Notes: generated by a model from the sequence alone, not told the origin. A DNA stretch of 12,206 bases from VMGX01 sp041658885 (GCA_041658885.1 JBAZZJ010000009.1:1-12206), one strand, 5' to 3'; shown: positions 1-5,967, counted from the first letter of the stretch. Made by a program: numbers and translations.

Positions 1-29
1 AGGTGCTATCCTATAAAGGAAATCTGTAC

Positions 30-94
30 TTTAACAGGTTAAATAACAACCCATTAAAGATGGGTAAAAAAATCATTTTAAAAAGGAGTTATGC
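30..94 (+). promoter_or_regulatory. 5' leader and ribosome binding site of the secreted dockerin protein
   Basis: A strong Shine-Dalgarno AAGGAG lies at 83-88, six bases before the ATG at 95, and decides that start. Upstream are a small palindrome TTTAAC-AG-GTTAAA (30-43) and a hairpin ACCCAT/ATGGGT (49-54 and 60-65, loop TAAAG). The hairpin is followed by A, not T, on the plus strand, so it is not a terminator in that direction; it may be a leader structure. The word TTTAACAGG resembles the end word of the dispersed elements elsewhere in the window, but the window edge cuts the context. Bases 1-29 show no gene. Confidence 0.5.
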
Positions 95-1360
95 ATGAAA
101 AAGTTGTCATTACTTTTATTGTTGTTTATATTTTCAGTCTTGAGCGTTTCTGCTCAACAAATTAACATTTTTGGAAGACCAGTTGGTGTTGGAACATGTG
201 TTGATGTTTCGGTAATTTTTGTCGGCAATAAATATACGCTCAATGGATTAGAAGTAAGCGTCAAAAGAGTTAATAACTCTTTAATGCCAAAAGATTTTAA
301 CTTGGGAGAAATTTTCTACCAGATGAATAACGCTTGGATTTCTTCCCCGTCTTATTATGATGGGATGAATTTCAAGTTTGCAGCTGTTGGCTATCCTATA
401 ACATTGAGTAACGAAATGAATTTAGGAACATTTAAGGTTTTTGTTGATCAACAATTATCTGGAACAACACTTTTTTCTACAGAGACTAGAATTTGGGACG
501 GAAAAATTGATTGGTCTGTTGGGTTTGGAGAATTTAAAGTAATTCAATTACCAATGAACAAATTTGGTGATTTGACCGGCGACGGAAAATTAAAAATTGA
601 TGATGCTATCAAAATGTGGGATATGCTAGGTTATACACCAGTTAATGATACAACATTTATTATTTCTGATTTAAGTGGGGATGGAAAAATAAACGATTGG
701 GATGTATATTTGTTGCTTAGCAAGATTGTTGACCCGAATGCTTGGTGGCCAATATTTGATATTGGTATTACTATTTCCGGTAGTGGAAGTGGTTATTCAG
801 GGATAATAGATGTAGAATGGAAAAAAATTTCTAATGGTAAATGGGGTCTCTATGCAAAAGAACCAGTAACAAACGGAAATATCATAGGAAAAAATTTATC
901 TTTGCCAGGTGGAAGTAATTTTATGTTCAAAAAAGTAAATAATGTTAATTATTTCGCTGGACAAAAAATTGCTGCCGGAAACCAAATTCTAGAATCAGAT
1001 TATCCTGATTATGGGATAAAAGGAACGATGAACAATAATTGCCAGATAAGAGTTTCAACAATAACAGATGTTGGTGATAATGAAATAACAATTCCAGTAA
1101 ATTTTTCACTAGAACAAAATTACCCTAATCCTTTTAACCCGACCACAACAATAAGTTATCAGATTCCAGCCGACAATCTCGTCACACTAAAAATTTACGA
1201 CATACTCGGTACGGAAATTGCAACTCTTGTTAATGAAAATAAATCGGCCGGTAAACACGAGGTTAAATTTGATGCCTCAAATCTGCCGAGTGGCATATAC
1301 TTATACAAAATTTCAGCAGGAAATTTTGTTCAAACAAAAAAAATGATTTTGATGAAATAG
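95..1360 (+). CDS. Secreted dockerin-like protein with a T9SS-type C-terminal sorting domain
   Basis: This is a 421-residue exported protein of unknown specific role. Residues 1-20 form a clear signal peptide (KK, a run of Leu/Phe, then VSA before QQ). Residues 22-150 are a beta-rich region I cannot assign, possibly cohesin- or Ig-like. Residues 157-211 hold two EF-hand-like loops of dockerin type: D159-T161-D163-K165-D170 and D192-S194-D196-K198-D203, both complete for calcium. Residues 220-330 are another unassigned beta-rich stretch. Residues 337-421 match the Por/type A sorting domain: FSLEQNYPNPFNPTTTISY, then IYDILGTEI, SAGKHEV, LPSGIYLYKI and a basic KKMILMK end. In Bacteroidota that tail directs export through the type IX system and surface attachment. 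The host otherwise looks like CPR, which is not known to have that system, so transfer, a different use of the tail, or a misjoined contig must all be considered. It has its own Shine-Dalgarno site and terminator and looks monocistronic. Confidence 0.88.
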   Translation: MKKLSLLLLLFIFSVLSVSAQQINIFGRPVGVGTCVDVSVIFVGNKYTLNGLEVSVKRVNNSLMPKDFNLGEIFYQMNNAWISSPSYYDGMNFKFAAVGYPITLSNEMNLGTFKVFVDQQLSGTTLFSTETRIWDGKIDWSVGFGEFKVIQLPMNKFGDLTGDGKLKIDDAIKMWDMLGYTPVNDTTFIISDLSGDGKINDWDVYLLLSKIVDPNAWWPIFDIGITISGSGSGYSGIIDVEWKKISNGKWGLYAKEPVTNGNIIGKNLSLPGGSNFMFKKVNNVNYFAGQKIAAGNQILESDYPDYGIKGTMNNNCQIRVSTITDVGDNEITIPVNFSLEQNYPNPFNPTTTISYQIPADNLVTLKIYDILGTEIATLVNENKSAGKHEVKFDASNLPSGIYLYKISAGNFVQTKKMILMK

Positions 1361-1363
1361 CAA

Positions 1364-1417
1364 AACCCGCTCGAGAAAACATTATGTTTTCGAGAGCGGG
1401 TTCTTTTTTTGTTTTTT
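1364..1417 (+). terminator. Rho-independent terminator of the secreted dockerin protein
   Basis: Starting four bases after the stop codon, AACCCGCTC (1364-1372) pairs with GAGCGGGTT (1394-1402). An inner stem GAAAACA/TGTTTTC (1375-1381 and 1385-1391) has loop TTA, and the two stems are separated by a symmetric GA/GA internal loop. A T-rich tract (1401-1417) follows. On the minus strand only four T follow the stem, so it could weakly stop truB transcripts as well. Confidence 0.9.
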
Positions 1418-1426
1418 CAAATTCTT

Positions 1427-1471
1427 CAAAATCTTATTTTCAGCGGTGAAACCGCTGAAAATAAGATTTTG
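1427..1471. repeat. Perfect 21-bp hairpin element with core CAGCGGTGAAACCGCTG
   Basis: Bases 1427-1447 pair perfectly with 1451-1471 around a GAA loop. The centre CAGCGGTGAAACCGCTG (1441-1457) recurs exactly at 5869-5885, between two other genes. The outer arms, CAAAATCTTATTTT and its complement, are not shared with that copy. No T-run follows, so this is not a conventional terminator. I read it as a member of a dispersed palindromic repeat family. Confidence 0.75.
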
Positions 1472-1478
1472 TGGATAT

Positions 1479-1502
1479 AAAAAAATGATTTTGATGAAGT
1501 AG
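1479..1502 (+). pseudogene. Remnant duplicate of a sorting-domain gene 3' end (KKMILMK stop)
   Basis: These 24 bases repeat 1337-1360, the last seven codons and stop of the secreted dockerin gene, with one change (AAA to AAG for the last Lys). They encode KKMILMK and a stop but have no upstream reading frame of any length. Like the intact copy, the fragment is followed within a few bases by a terminator. The simplest reading is the tail of a second sorting-domain gene whose body was lost, or a short duplication of gene end plus terminator. Confidence 0.6.
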
Positions 1503-1508
1503 ATTAAT

Positions 1509-1546
1509 GCCTTCAGAAACATAATGTTTCTGAAGGCGATTTTTTT
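1509..1546 (+). terminator. Rho-independent terminator after the duplicated gene tail
   Basis: GCCTTCAGAAACA (1509-1521) pairs perfectly with 1525-1537 around a TAA loop. It is followed by GA and seven T (1540-1546), which sets the direction as plus. The upper stem, AAACAT...TGTTT, resembles the terminator at 1364-1417. It lies 12 bases from the end of truB on the other strand, but lacks a T-run in that direction. Confidence 0.88.
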
Positions 1547-1557
1547 ATTCTGAATGA

Positions 1558-2199
1558 TTAAACCCGTTCAGTGTTTTTAACATCAAAATCCCCTATTTTT
1601 ATTCTTCTTAAATCTGAAAGAGATGCGGGATATCCTAAACGTTTCCCAAATTCTTCTGCAATTGAACGGATATATGTTCCGCTTGATACGTTTATTTCTG
1701 TTTTTATATTAAAAGAACCATTTTTATTATCAGAAATATCAATTAATTTTATATCCAAAATTTCCATATCTTTTTTGGGCAATTCAACTTCCTTCCCTTC
1801 TCTCGCGTACGCATAAAGAGGTTTTCCTTTTATTTTAATTGCTGAATAAATTGGCACTTTTAATTCTAACCTCCCTTTCATTTCTTTTAAAACTTTTTCA
1901 ACTTTTTCTTTATTTAAATCTTCCACTTCTTTTTTTTCAACAACATTTCCTTCCCTATCACCTGTTTCAGTACTAACACCCAACAAAATATCTGCAACAT
2001 ATATTTTGGGTAGTTTTAAATATTCACTCAATTTTTTTGTTCCCTCATTTATACCAATAATCATTAGACCGGAAGCCAGTGGGTCCAGTGTCCCAGCATG
2101 GCCCATTTTTTTAATTCCCAATTTTCTTCTTAAAATTCTTATAACGTCAAAAGATGTGATTCCTTTTGGTTTGTCTATTAAAATTATGTTGTTTTTCAT
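1558..2199 (-). CDS. truB: tRNA pseudouridine-55 synthase TruB
   Basis: A 213-residue TruB, which isomerises U55 of the T-loop in most elongator tRNAs. The N-terminus IDKPKGITSFDVIRILRR is the family's motif I. The catalytic Asp is D39 in GHAGTLDPLASG. The substrate-stacking Tyr is in KIYVADILLG, followed by TETGD. Further family blocks are PIYSAIKIKGKPLYAYAREG, SSGTYIRSIAEEFG and LRRIKIGDF near the end. It is shorter than the E. coli enzyme because it ends with the catalytic domain and lacks a C-terminal PUA-like extension. A weak AGGA lies about seven bases before the ATG, right next to the palindrome at 2208-2249. A second TruB-like gene lies upstream on the same strand (2397-3191); this one is the canonical member of the pair. 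Confidence 0.95.
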   Translation of the reverse strand: MKNNIILIDKPKGITSFDVIRILRRKLGIKKMGHAGTLDPLASGLMIIGINEGTKKLSEYLKLPKIYVADILLGVSTETGDREGNVVEKKEVEDLNKEKVEKVLKEMKGRLELKVPIYSAIKIKGKPLYAYAREGKEVELPKKDMEILDIKLIDISDNKNGSFNIKTEINVSSGTYIRSIAEEFGKRLGYPASLSDLRRIKIGDFDVKNTERV

Positions 2200-2207
2200 G
2201 GTTTTCC

Positions 2208-2249
2208 TATTACTATTCTAATGTTCTTAAGAACATTAGAATAGTAATA
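2208..2249. repeat. Perfect 42-base palindrome upstream of truB
   Basis: Bases 2208-2228 are the exact reverse complement of 2229-2249, with no spacer, centred on TTCTTAAGAA. On the minus strand it ends a few bases before the AGGA site of truB, so the hairpin abuts the ribosome binding region. On the plus strand TTTTTTT follows at 2251-2257, a terminator-like arrangement, although no plus-strand gene is seen upstream other than those already terminated. It could act as a translation-modulating hairpin, a terminator, or a mobile palindrome. Confidence 0.7.
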
Positions 2250-2358
2250 ATTTTTTTAAAATAAGATTTATGATATTACTCCTTTACACGTTCTTTTTTG
2301 TTGAGACAGACACCGTCTTATTTCTAGAACAGGTTTATAATGAGGTGTCTTTATTGTG

Positions 2359-2398
2359 ACGGGCCGGACAACTCGCGATAGTCTGGCCTGTGTTTTTT
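2359..2398 (+). terminator. Terminator-like hairpin, possible end of a small plus-strand RNA
   Basis: An 11-bp stem with two G-T pairs (2359-2369 with 2381-2391) is followed by G and six T (2393-2398). It overlaps the truB-like stop codon on the other strand. A TATAAT box at 2336-2341 lies just upstream, so a plus-strand transcript of about 50 bases is conceivable, but I see no convincing -35 box. Other complementary words nearby (AGACACC 2308-2314 with GGTGTCT 2344-2350) suggest further folding. The gap 2200-2396 otherwise holds the palindrome at 2208-2249 and no reading frame I would defend. Confidence 0.4.
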
Positions 2399-3191
2399 AC
2401 TCGATACTATTTTTAATTAAATATTCCCCGACTTTTGTTCTTTTAATATTTAAAGTAATTGCACCACAATTTAAATTATTTCCTATTTCATCAACAATCC
2501 CTCTCACATATGTTCCGCTTGAACATTTAATTTTTGCTTTAAATGTTAAAAACTCTTTTTTTCTGTTGAAATCAAAAATCTTTTTCCATTTTTTAATTGT
2601 TTCTCTTTGTCTAAAATCTCCTTTTACCAAACCTATTTTATTTAATATTTTTTTCTCTAAATCTCCGAGCTTTATTTTTTTAAATCCTAAAATTTCTGCT
2701 TTATAAATTTCCATTTCTCTTTCTGGTCTTTTTTCAATATTCCTCAACTGAGAGGCTGAGCCTCTCAGTTGAGAACCTCTTATTTGAAATTTTGCTATTT
2801 CAAAAAGCGGGACACCCTTTATTGTCTTTGAAGAAAACATTGGGTATTTTTGTTTTCTTTTTCCTACAAATTTTAATAATTCTGTCTCAATATTAGTTTT
2901 TTCTTTTTGTTCATTTTTAACAAATTCAACTAAACCAAGTATATCGTATGTATCACTTTTTATACCCAGAAGTGCTTCAAATTCATATTCTTTATCCAAG
3001 TTAAGATATTTCTCTCTTTTCTTGTTTTCTTCTCCAACAACGACCAAAAGAACACCTTCGGCCATAGGATCAAGACGTCCAACGTAACTCATTTTTTCTT
3101 TTTGATACTTTGGATTTTTTGTTTTAAATCTGTCTAATCGTTTGAGCGGTGTTTCTCCTATTTTTTTGTATAAATTCAGTACTTTTTTCAT
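2397..3191 (-). CDS. Second TruB-like pseudouridine synthase with an in-frame palindromic insertion
   Basis: A 264-residue TruB-family protein diverged from the neighbour at 1558-2199. I place the start at 3191 (MKKVLNLYKKIGETPL) rather than further upstream, because the N-terminal 22 residues of the longer frame would run through the hisS promoter. The catalytic Asp is D41 in YVGRLDPMAEGVL, the stacking Tyr is in KEYEFEALLG followed by DTYDILG, and CSSGTYVRGIVDEIG matches the late family motif, so activity is likely. Motif I is atypical: NLYKKIGETPLKRLDRF replaces the usual vDKPxGxTS. The target is unknown; tRNA U55 is presumably served by the other copy. Residues 138-150 (RGSQLRGSASQLR) are encoded by a perfect palindrome and extend the loop before the segment that precedes the central strand. 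hisS diverges from it across 35 bases. Confidence 0.85.
   Translation of the reverse strand: MKKVLNLYKKIGETPLKRLDRFKTKNPKYQKEKMSYVGRLDPMAEGVLLVVVGEENKKREKYLNLDKEYEFEALLGIKSDTYDILGLVEFVKNEQKEKTNIETELLKFVGKRKQKYPMFSSKTIKGVPLFEIAKFQIRGSQLRGSASQLRNIEKRPEREMEIYKAEILGFKKIKLGDLEKKILNKIGLVKGDFRQRETIKKWKKIFDFNRKKEFLTFKAKIKCSSGTYVRGIVDEIGNNLNCGAITLNIKRTKVGEYLIKNSIE
2743..2773 (-). repeat. Perfect palindrome inserted in frame in the second truB
   Basis: Bases 2743-2757 pair perfectly with 2759-2773 (15 bp around one central base). The element lies wholly inside the reading frame and encodes SQLRGSASQLR; the SQLR doublet arises because the palindrome is read in the same phase on both arms. Compared with the neighbouring TruB (AREGKEVELP), this loop is about 16 residues longer, and the palindrome accounts for most of that. 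It does not carry the ACCCYGTTAAAT end words of the rpoD elements. Confidence 0.75.
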
Positions 3192-3226
3192 TTTAATACA
3201 AAACATTGTATAATATATGTGTGTAT
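3192..3226. promoter_or_regulatory. Compact divergent promoter between truB-like gene and hisS
   Basis: Only 35 bases separate the two ATG codons. A TATAAT box at 3209-3214 is about a dozen bases before the hisS ATG, so transcription would begin almost at the start codon; no Shine-Dalgarno site is visible. A possible weak -35 (TTTTCA, 3185-3190) lies inside the truB-like coding start. The box overlaps an inverted repeat ATACAA-AACA-TTGTAT that could be an operator or simply the two back-to-back promoters. Confidence 0.55.
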
Positions 3227-4528
3227 ATGAAAAATAGCATAAGCACAGAACCATATAAAGGAGTCCGGGATTTTTATCCGGAAGATATGTTTGTCCAAAA
3301 CTATATTTTTGGTGTTATGAAAAAAACATCTGAGAGTTTTGGGTATACAGAATATAATGCCTCTATTTTGGAACCAACCGAATTATACAAGGCAAAAACA
3401 GGAGAAGAAATAATAAACGAACAAACCTACACTTTTATTGATAGGGGTAAAAGAGAGGTTACTCTAAGACCAGAAATGACCCCGACATTAGCAAGAATGG
3501 TTGCAAGAAAAAAACGAGAATTAACTTTCCCATTAAGATGGTTTTCAATTCCAAATATGTTTAGATATGAAAGACCTCAAAAGGGGCGCCTAAGAGAGCA
3601 CTGGCAATTAAATGCAGACGTGTTTGGAATAAAATTAATTGATGCAGATGTTGAGGTTATTTCTTTAGCTCACTCTATTATGAAAAACTTTGGGGCTAAA
3701 GAAAGTGATTTTGAGATAAGGGTAAATAGTAGAAAAATATTAAATTCTGTCTTAAAAGATTTTCTTGGTTTACAAAACGAAGAAACAACTACTCTAATGA
3801 AACTTGTGGATAGAAAGGAAAAGGTAGGAAAAGGTGAATTTGAAGCTGAACTTTCTATATTGGTTGGAGAAAAAAGTGATTTATTTGTAAAAATACTTTC
3901 TTCAAAAGACATTCTTGGATTTACTTCTTTTTTGCCAAAAGAATTTGCTAACAATGAAGGAGTGAGAGATATGCAGGCACTTATAAATAAATTAAACGAT
4001 ATTGGAATAAAAAATGTTGTATTTTCACCAGATTTAGTGAGAGGTTTTGATTATTACACTGGCATAGTTTTTGAGTTATATGATAAAAGCCCAGAAAATA
4101 ACAGGTCACTATTCGGTGGCGGAAGATATGATGATTTGTTAGATATTTTTGGAGAAGAAAAAATTCCAGCAGTTGGTTTCGGTATGGGAGATGTAACAAT
4201 AAAAAACTTTCTTGAAATACATAAACTTATGCCATCTTATAAATCAAGGGTTGATTTATATATATGTACACTTTCTGAAGAATTTATCCCGCATGCAAGT
4301 AAAATTGCTACAAAATTAAGAGACGGCGGTTTAAATGTAGAGATTGATTTAACAAGTAAAAAAGTCTCTGACCAACTAAGTTTAGCTAATAAAAAAAGAA
4401 TTCCCTTTATAATTTGTATTGGTGAAAATGAAGTAAAGACTGAAAAATATAAAATTAAAAATATGGAAACTGGGGAAGAAAAAGAGATAAAACTTAATGA
4501 AATCAAAGATTTCATTAAGAATGTCTAA
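3227..4528 (+). CDS. hisS: Histidyl-tRNA synthetase
   Basis: A 433-residue class II aminoacyl-tRNA synthetase that charges tRNA-His. I chose ATG 3227 (MKNSISTEPYKGVRDFYPEDM) over the in-frame TTG at 3206, which would lie in the promoter. The GxRDFYPED block opens the protein. Class II motif 2 is MFRYERPQKGRLREHWQLNADVFG. The histidine-specific HisA loop is LVRGFDYYTGIVFEL, and motif 3 is FGGGRYDDLL with AVGFGMG. The last ~90 residues (VDLYICTLSEE..., LRDGGLNVEIDL, KKRIPFIICIGENE) form the anticodon-binding domain. The length is usual for the family. It is transcribed away from the second truB from a near-leaderless promoter and is followed by a palindromic element, not by a clear terminator. 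Confidence 0.97.
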   Translation: MKNSISTEPYKGVRDFYPEDMFVQNYIFGVMKKTSESFGYTEYNASILEPTELYKAKTGEEIINEQTYTFIDRGKREVTLRPEMTPTLARMVARKKRELTFPLRWFSIPNMFRYERPQKGRLREHWQLNADVFGIKLIDADVEVISLAHSIMKNFGAKESDFEIRVNSRKILNSVLKDFLGLQNEETTTLMKLVDRKEKVGKGEFEAELSILVGEKSDLFVKILSSKDILGFTSFLPKEFANNEGVRDMQALINKLNDIGIKNVVFSPDLVRGFDYYTGIVFELYDKSPENNRSLFGGGRYDDLLDIFGEEKIPAVGFGMGDVTIKNFLEIHKLMPSYKSRVDLYICTLSEEFIPHASKIATKLRDGGLNVEIDLTSKKVSDQLSLANKKRIPFIICIGENEVKTEKYKIKNMETGEEKEIKLNEIKDFIKNV

Positions 4529-4538
4529 TTACTAATTC

Positions 4539-4675
4539 ACCCTGTTAAATAATTTTAAACATATAGCTATTTATAGATCATGTGTTTTTAAAAAATAAGA
4601 ATAATAAATTTGTATTAATAATAAGATAATTTAAAATTAAAATTTGAGAATTTCTCAAATTTTATTTAACGGGGT
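4539..4675. repeat. Palindromic element with ACCCYGTTAAAT-type ends between hisS and the exonuclease
   Basis: ACCCTGTTAAATAA (4539-4552) pairs over 14 positions, one of them a G-T pair, with TTATTTAACGGGGT (4662-4675). The ends match those in rpoD (8674-8767) and at 8922-8986. Inside, a near-perfect hairpin centred on GAGAATTTCTC (4638-4664) occupies the right side; its lower part overlaps the outer arm, so the two folds compete. The left side has only weak pairing (TTTTAAACA with TGTTTTTAAAA). The right end stops two bases before the exonuclease ATG, so the arm's GGGG occupies the place of a ribosome binding site. The interior is AT-rich with no reading frame. Confidence 0.7.
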
Positions 4676-4677
4676 AA

Positions 4678-5253
4678 ATGCGAAAAATTTTTTTTGATAT
4701 AGAAACTAAAAATGCTTTTGACGACGTTGGAGAAAAAAATCCAGCACTTTTAGATTTGTCTCTTGTTGGAATTTATGATTCAGAAAATAATAGATTTGAT
4801 TCATTTCTTGAAGATGAGTTAGACAGATTATGGCCTATTTTAGAAAAAGCAGATTCTATAATCGGTTTTAATTCAGACCATTTTGATATCCCCCTTTTAA
4901 ATAAATATTACTCTGGGGACTTAACTAAAATAAAAAGCGTGGATATAATGAAAGATATTAAAAAATCTCTTGGAAGAAGAATTAGTTTGGATGCTATTGC
5001 AAAAGCAACTTTGGGGATTGGAAAAATTGGACACGGCATGGACGCGATTGAATGGTGGAAAAAAGGAGAAATAGATAAGATAAGACAATATTGTTTAGAT
5101 GATGTCCGAATAACGAGAGATATTTATAATTTTGCTTTACAAAACAAACATTTAAAATATTTTGATGGATTTAAAATAAGAGAGGTTCCTATTGATATCT
5201 CTGAATGGGAGAAAAAAGAGAATTCAGGTTTGAATTTAACATTGGGATTTTAA
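4678..5253 (+). CDS. RNase H-fold DEDDy-type 3'-5' exonuclease, YprB-like
   Basis: A 191-residue single-domain protein of the ribonuclease H-like exonuclease family. Motif I is FFDIET (D7, E9). Motif II is IIGFNSDHFDIPLL (the N-x3-FD pattern, D70). Motif III is YCLDDVRITRDIY (Y138-x3-D142), which makes it the DEDDy type. ISLDAIAKATLG between II and III is typical of the YprB/polymerase-exonuclease group. With all four acidic residues and the Tyr present it should be an active 3'-5' exonuclease on DNA or RNA; the substrate cannot be told. It starts immediately after a palindromic element whose GGGG is the only ribosome-binding-like signal. It may be read from hisS or from a promoter in the AT-rich gap. 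A separate consensus promoter begins just after its stop. Confidence 0.82.
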   Translation: MRKIFFDIETKNAFDDVGEKNPALLDLSLVGIYDSENNRFDSFLEDELDRLWPILEKADSIIGFNSDHFDIPLLNKYYSGDLTKIKSVDIMKDIKKSLGRRISLDAIAKATLGIGKIGHGMDAIEWWKKGEIDKIRQYCLDDVRITRDIYNFALQNKHLKYFDGFKIREVPIDISEWEKKENSGLNLTLGF

Positions 5254-5254
5254 T

Positions 5255-5283
5255 TTGACAAAATTATTGAATAAATATATAAT
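5255..5283 (+). promoter_or_regulatory. Full-consensus sigma-70 promoter
   Basis: TTGACA (5255-5260) and TATAAT (5278-5283) are both perfect and separated by exactly 17 bases. Transcription would start near 5290, giving a leader of about 50 bases. It begins two bases after the exonuclease stop codon and drives the membrane protein at 5339. It is the best promoter in the window, much closer to consensus than those of the housekeeping genes. Confidence 0.88.
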
Positions 5284-5338
5284 ATAGCAGAATCAATTCT
5301 TTAAAACAATTAAATAAACTAAACGATTTGGAGGTAAA

Positions 5339-5809
5339 ATGGGTATTTTAGCAATTGGATTATTTCTTACCTTTACGATTTCCCTAATTGTGTTAAGTTT
5401 TTCAAGTAAATCAGAAAACAAATTTATTTCTTTTGTAGTTTGTATTTTTTCTGTGGTTCTCCTTTCCCTTTGTTTATACGGCGAAATAGCAGTCCCGGTG
5501 TCGGTTTCAGATATTGGTGTTTACAACCCATTTGATAATGGGGAAATATATAAGAAGTATTGGGAAAGTGAGAGAAACAATGAGTATCTTTTTTCTGTCG
5601 TAAAAATAACAGAGACAGAAAAAGATACCTTAGATGAAATATTTTCATCTGATACCAGAAATTTACAGGTTATAAAAACAAATAAAGACTATCTTGTTAT
5701 TCTTGATCAAAATTTCTATTCTATTACAGAAGAACAGAAAGATGAAATATTAAAACTTGATCTAGATGTAGTTCAAATTAAAAAGCATTTAGGATGGAAA
5801 CGATTTTAA
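5339..5809 (+). CDS. Hypothetical membrane protein with two N-terminal helices
   Basis: I do not recognise this 156-residue protein. Residues 3-21 and 28-48 are strongly hydrophobic and look like a pair of transmembrane helices joined by a short polar turn (SSKSENK). Residues 49-156 are soluble, acidic and mixed alpha/beta in character, with a YKKYWESERNNEYLF stretch and an EEQKDEILKLDLDVVQIKKHLGW C-terminus; no catalytic motif is evident. The start is fixed by a strong GGAGG (5330-5334) four bases before the ATG. It has its own perfect promoter and terminator, so it is a monocistronic and probably well expressed gene, which is notable for an unknown protein in such a small genome. Confidence 0.8.
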   Translation: MGILAIGLFLTFTISLIVLSFSSKSENKFISFVVCIFSVVLLSLCLYGEIAVPVSVSDIGVYNPFDNGEIYKKYWESERNNEYLFSVVKITETEKDTLDEIFSSDTRNLQVIKTNKDYLVILDQNFYSITEEQKDEILKLDLDVVQIKKHLGWKRF

Positions 5810-5815
5810 CTTACA

Positions 5816-5845
5816 TCCCGCACACTCGTGTGCGGGAATTTTTTT
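5816..5845 (+). terminator. Rho-independent terminator of the membrane protein gene
   Basis: TCCCGCACA (5816-5824) pairs with TGTGCGGGA (5829-5837), closing a CTCG tetraloop, followed by seven T (5839-5845). It starts seven bases after the stop codon. Confidence 0.93.
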
Positions 5846-5868
5846 ATATAATAAGATTTGATAATTTC

Positions 5869-5885
5869 CAGCGGTGAAACCGCTG
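5869..5885. repeat. Second copy of the CAGCGGTGAAACCGCTG hairpin
   Basis: This is an exact copy of the 17-base core at 1441-1457: a 7-bp stem with a GAA loop. Here the flanks do not extend the stem. Two occurrences of a 17-base GC-rich word in an AT-rich window are unlikely by chance. Confidence 0.7.
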
Positions 5886-5897
5886 ATTTTGATTTTT

Positions 5898-5943
5898 AAA
5901 ACTTTGTCCTAGTTCTGCTATCGCAGAAATAGAATGAGGTTTT
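5898..5943. repeat. Long imperfect hairpin downstream of engB
   Basis: Bases 5898-5918 pair with 5923-5943 over 21 positions (16 standard pairs, three G-T pairs, two mismatches) around loop TATC; the top TTCTGC/GCAGAA is perfect. It lies 24 bases beyond the engB stop codon. On the minus strand the lower arm ends AAAAC/GTTTT, so it may help end engB transcription, but the T-run is short. Confidence 0.5.
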
Positions 5944-5967
5944 AATTTGCTATTTAATTTTCGTCTG

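Noticed and set aside
95..1360. Dockerin domain as evidence of a cellulosome
   Set aside because: No glycoside hydrolase, scaffoldin or certain cohesin is seen; dockerin-like calcium loops occur in many non-cellulosomal surface proteins.
3206..3226. TTG at 3206 as the hisS start and the frame up to 3254 as the truB-like start
   Set aside because: Both would make the genes overlap across a TATAAT box and add residues unlike the families; the ATG codons at 3227 and 3191 fit.
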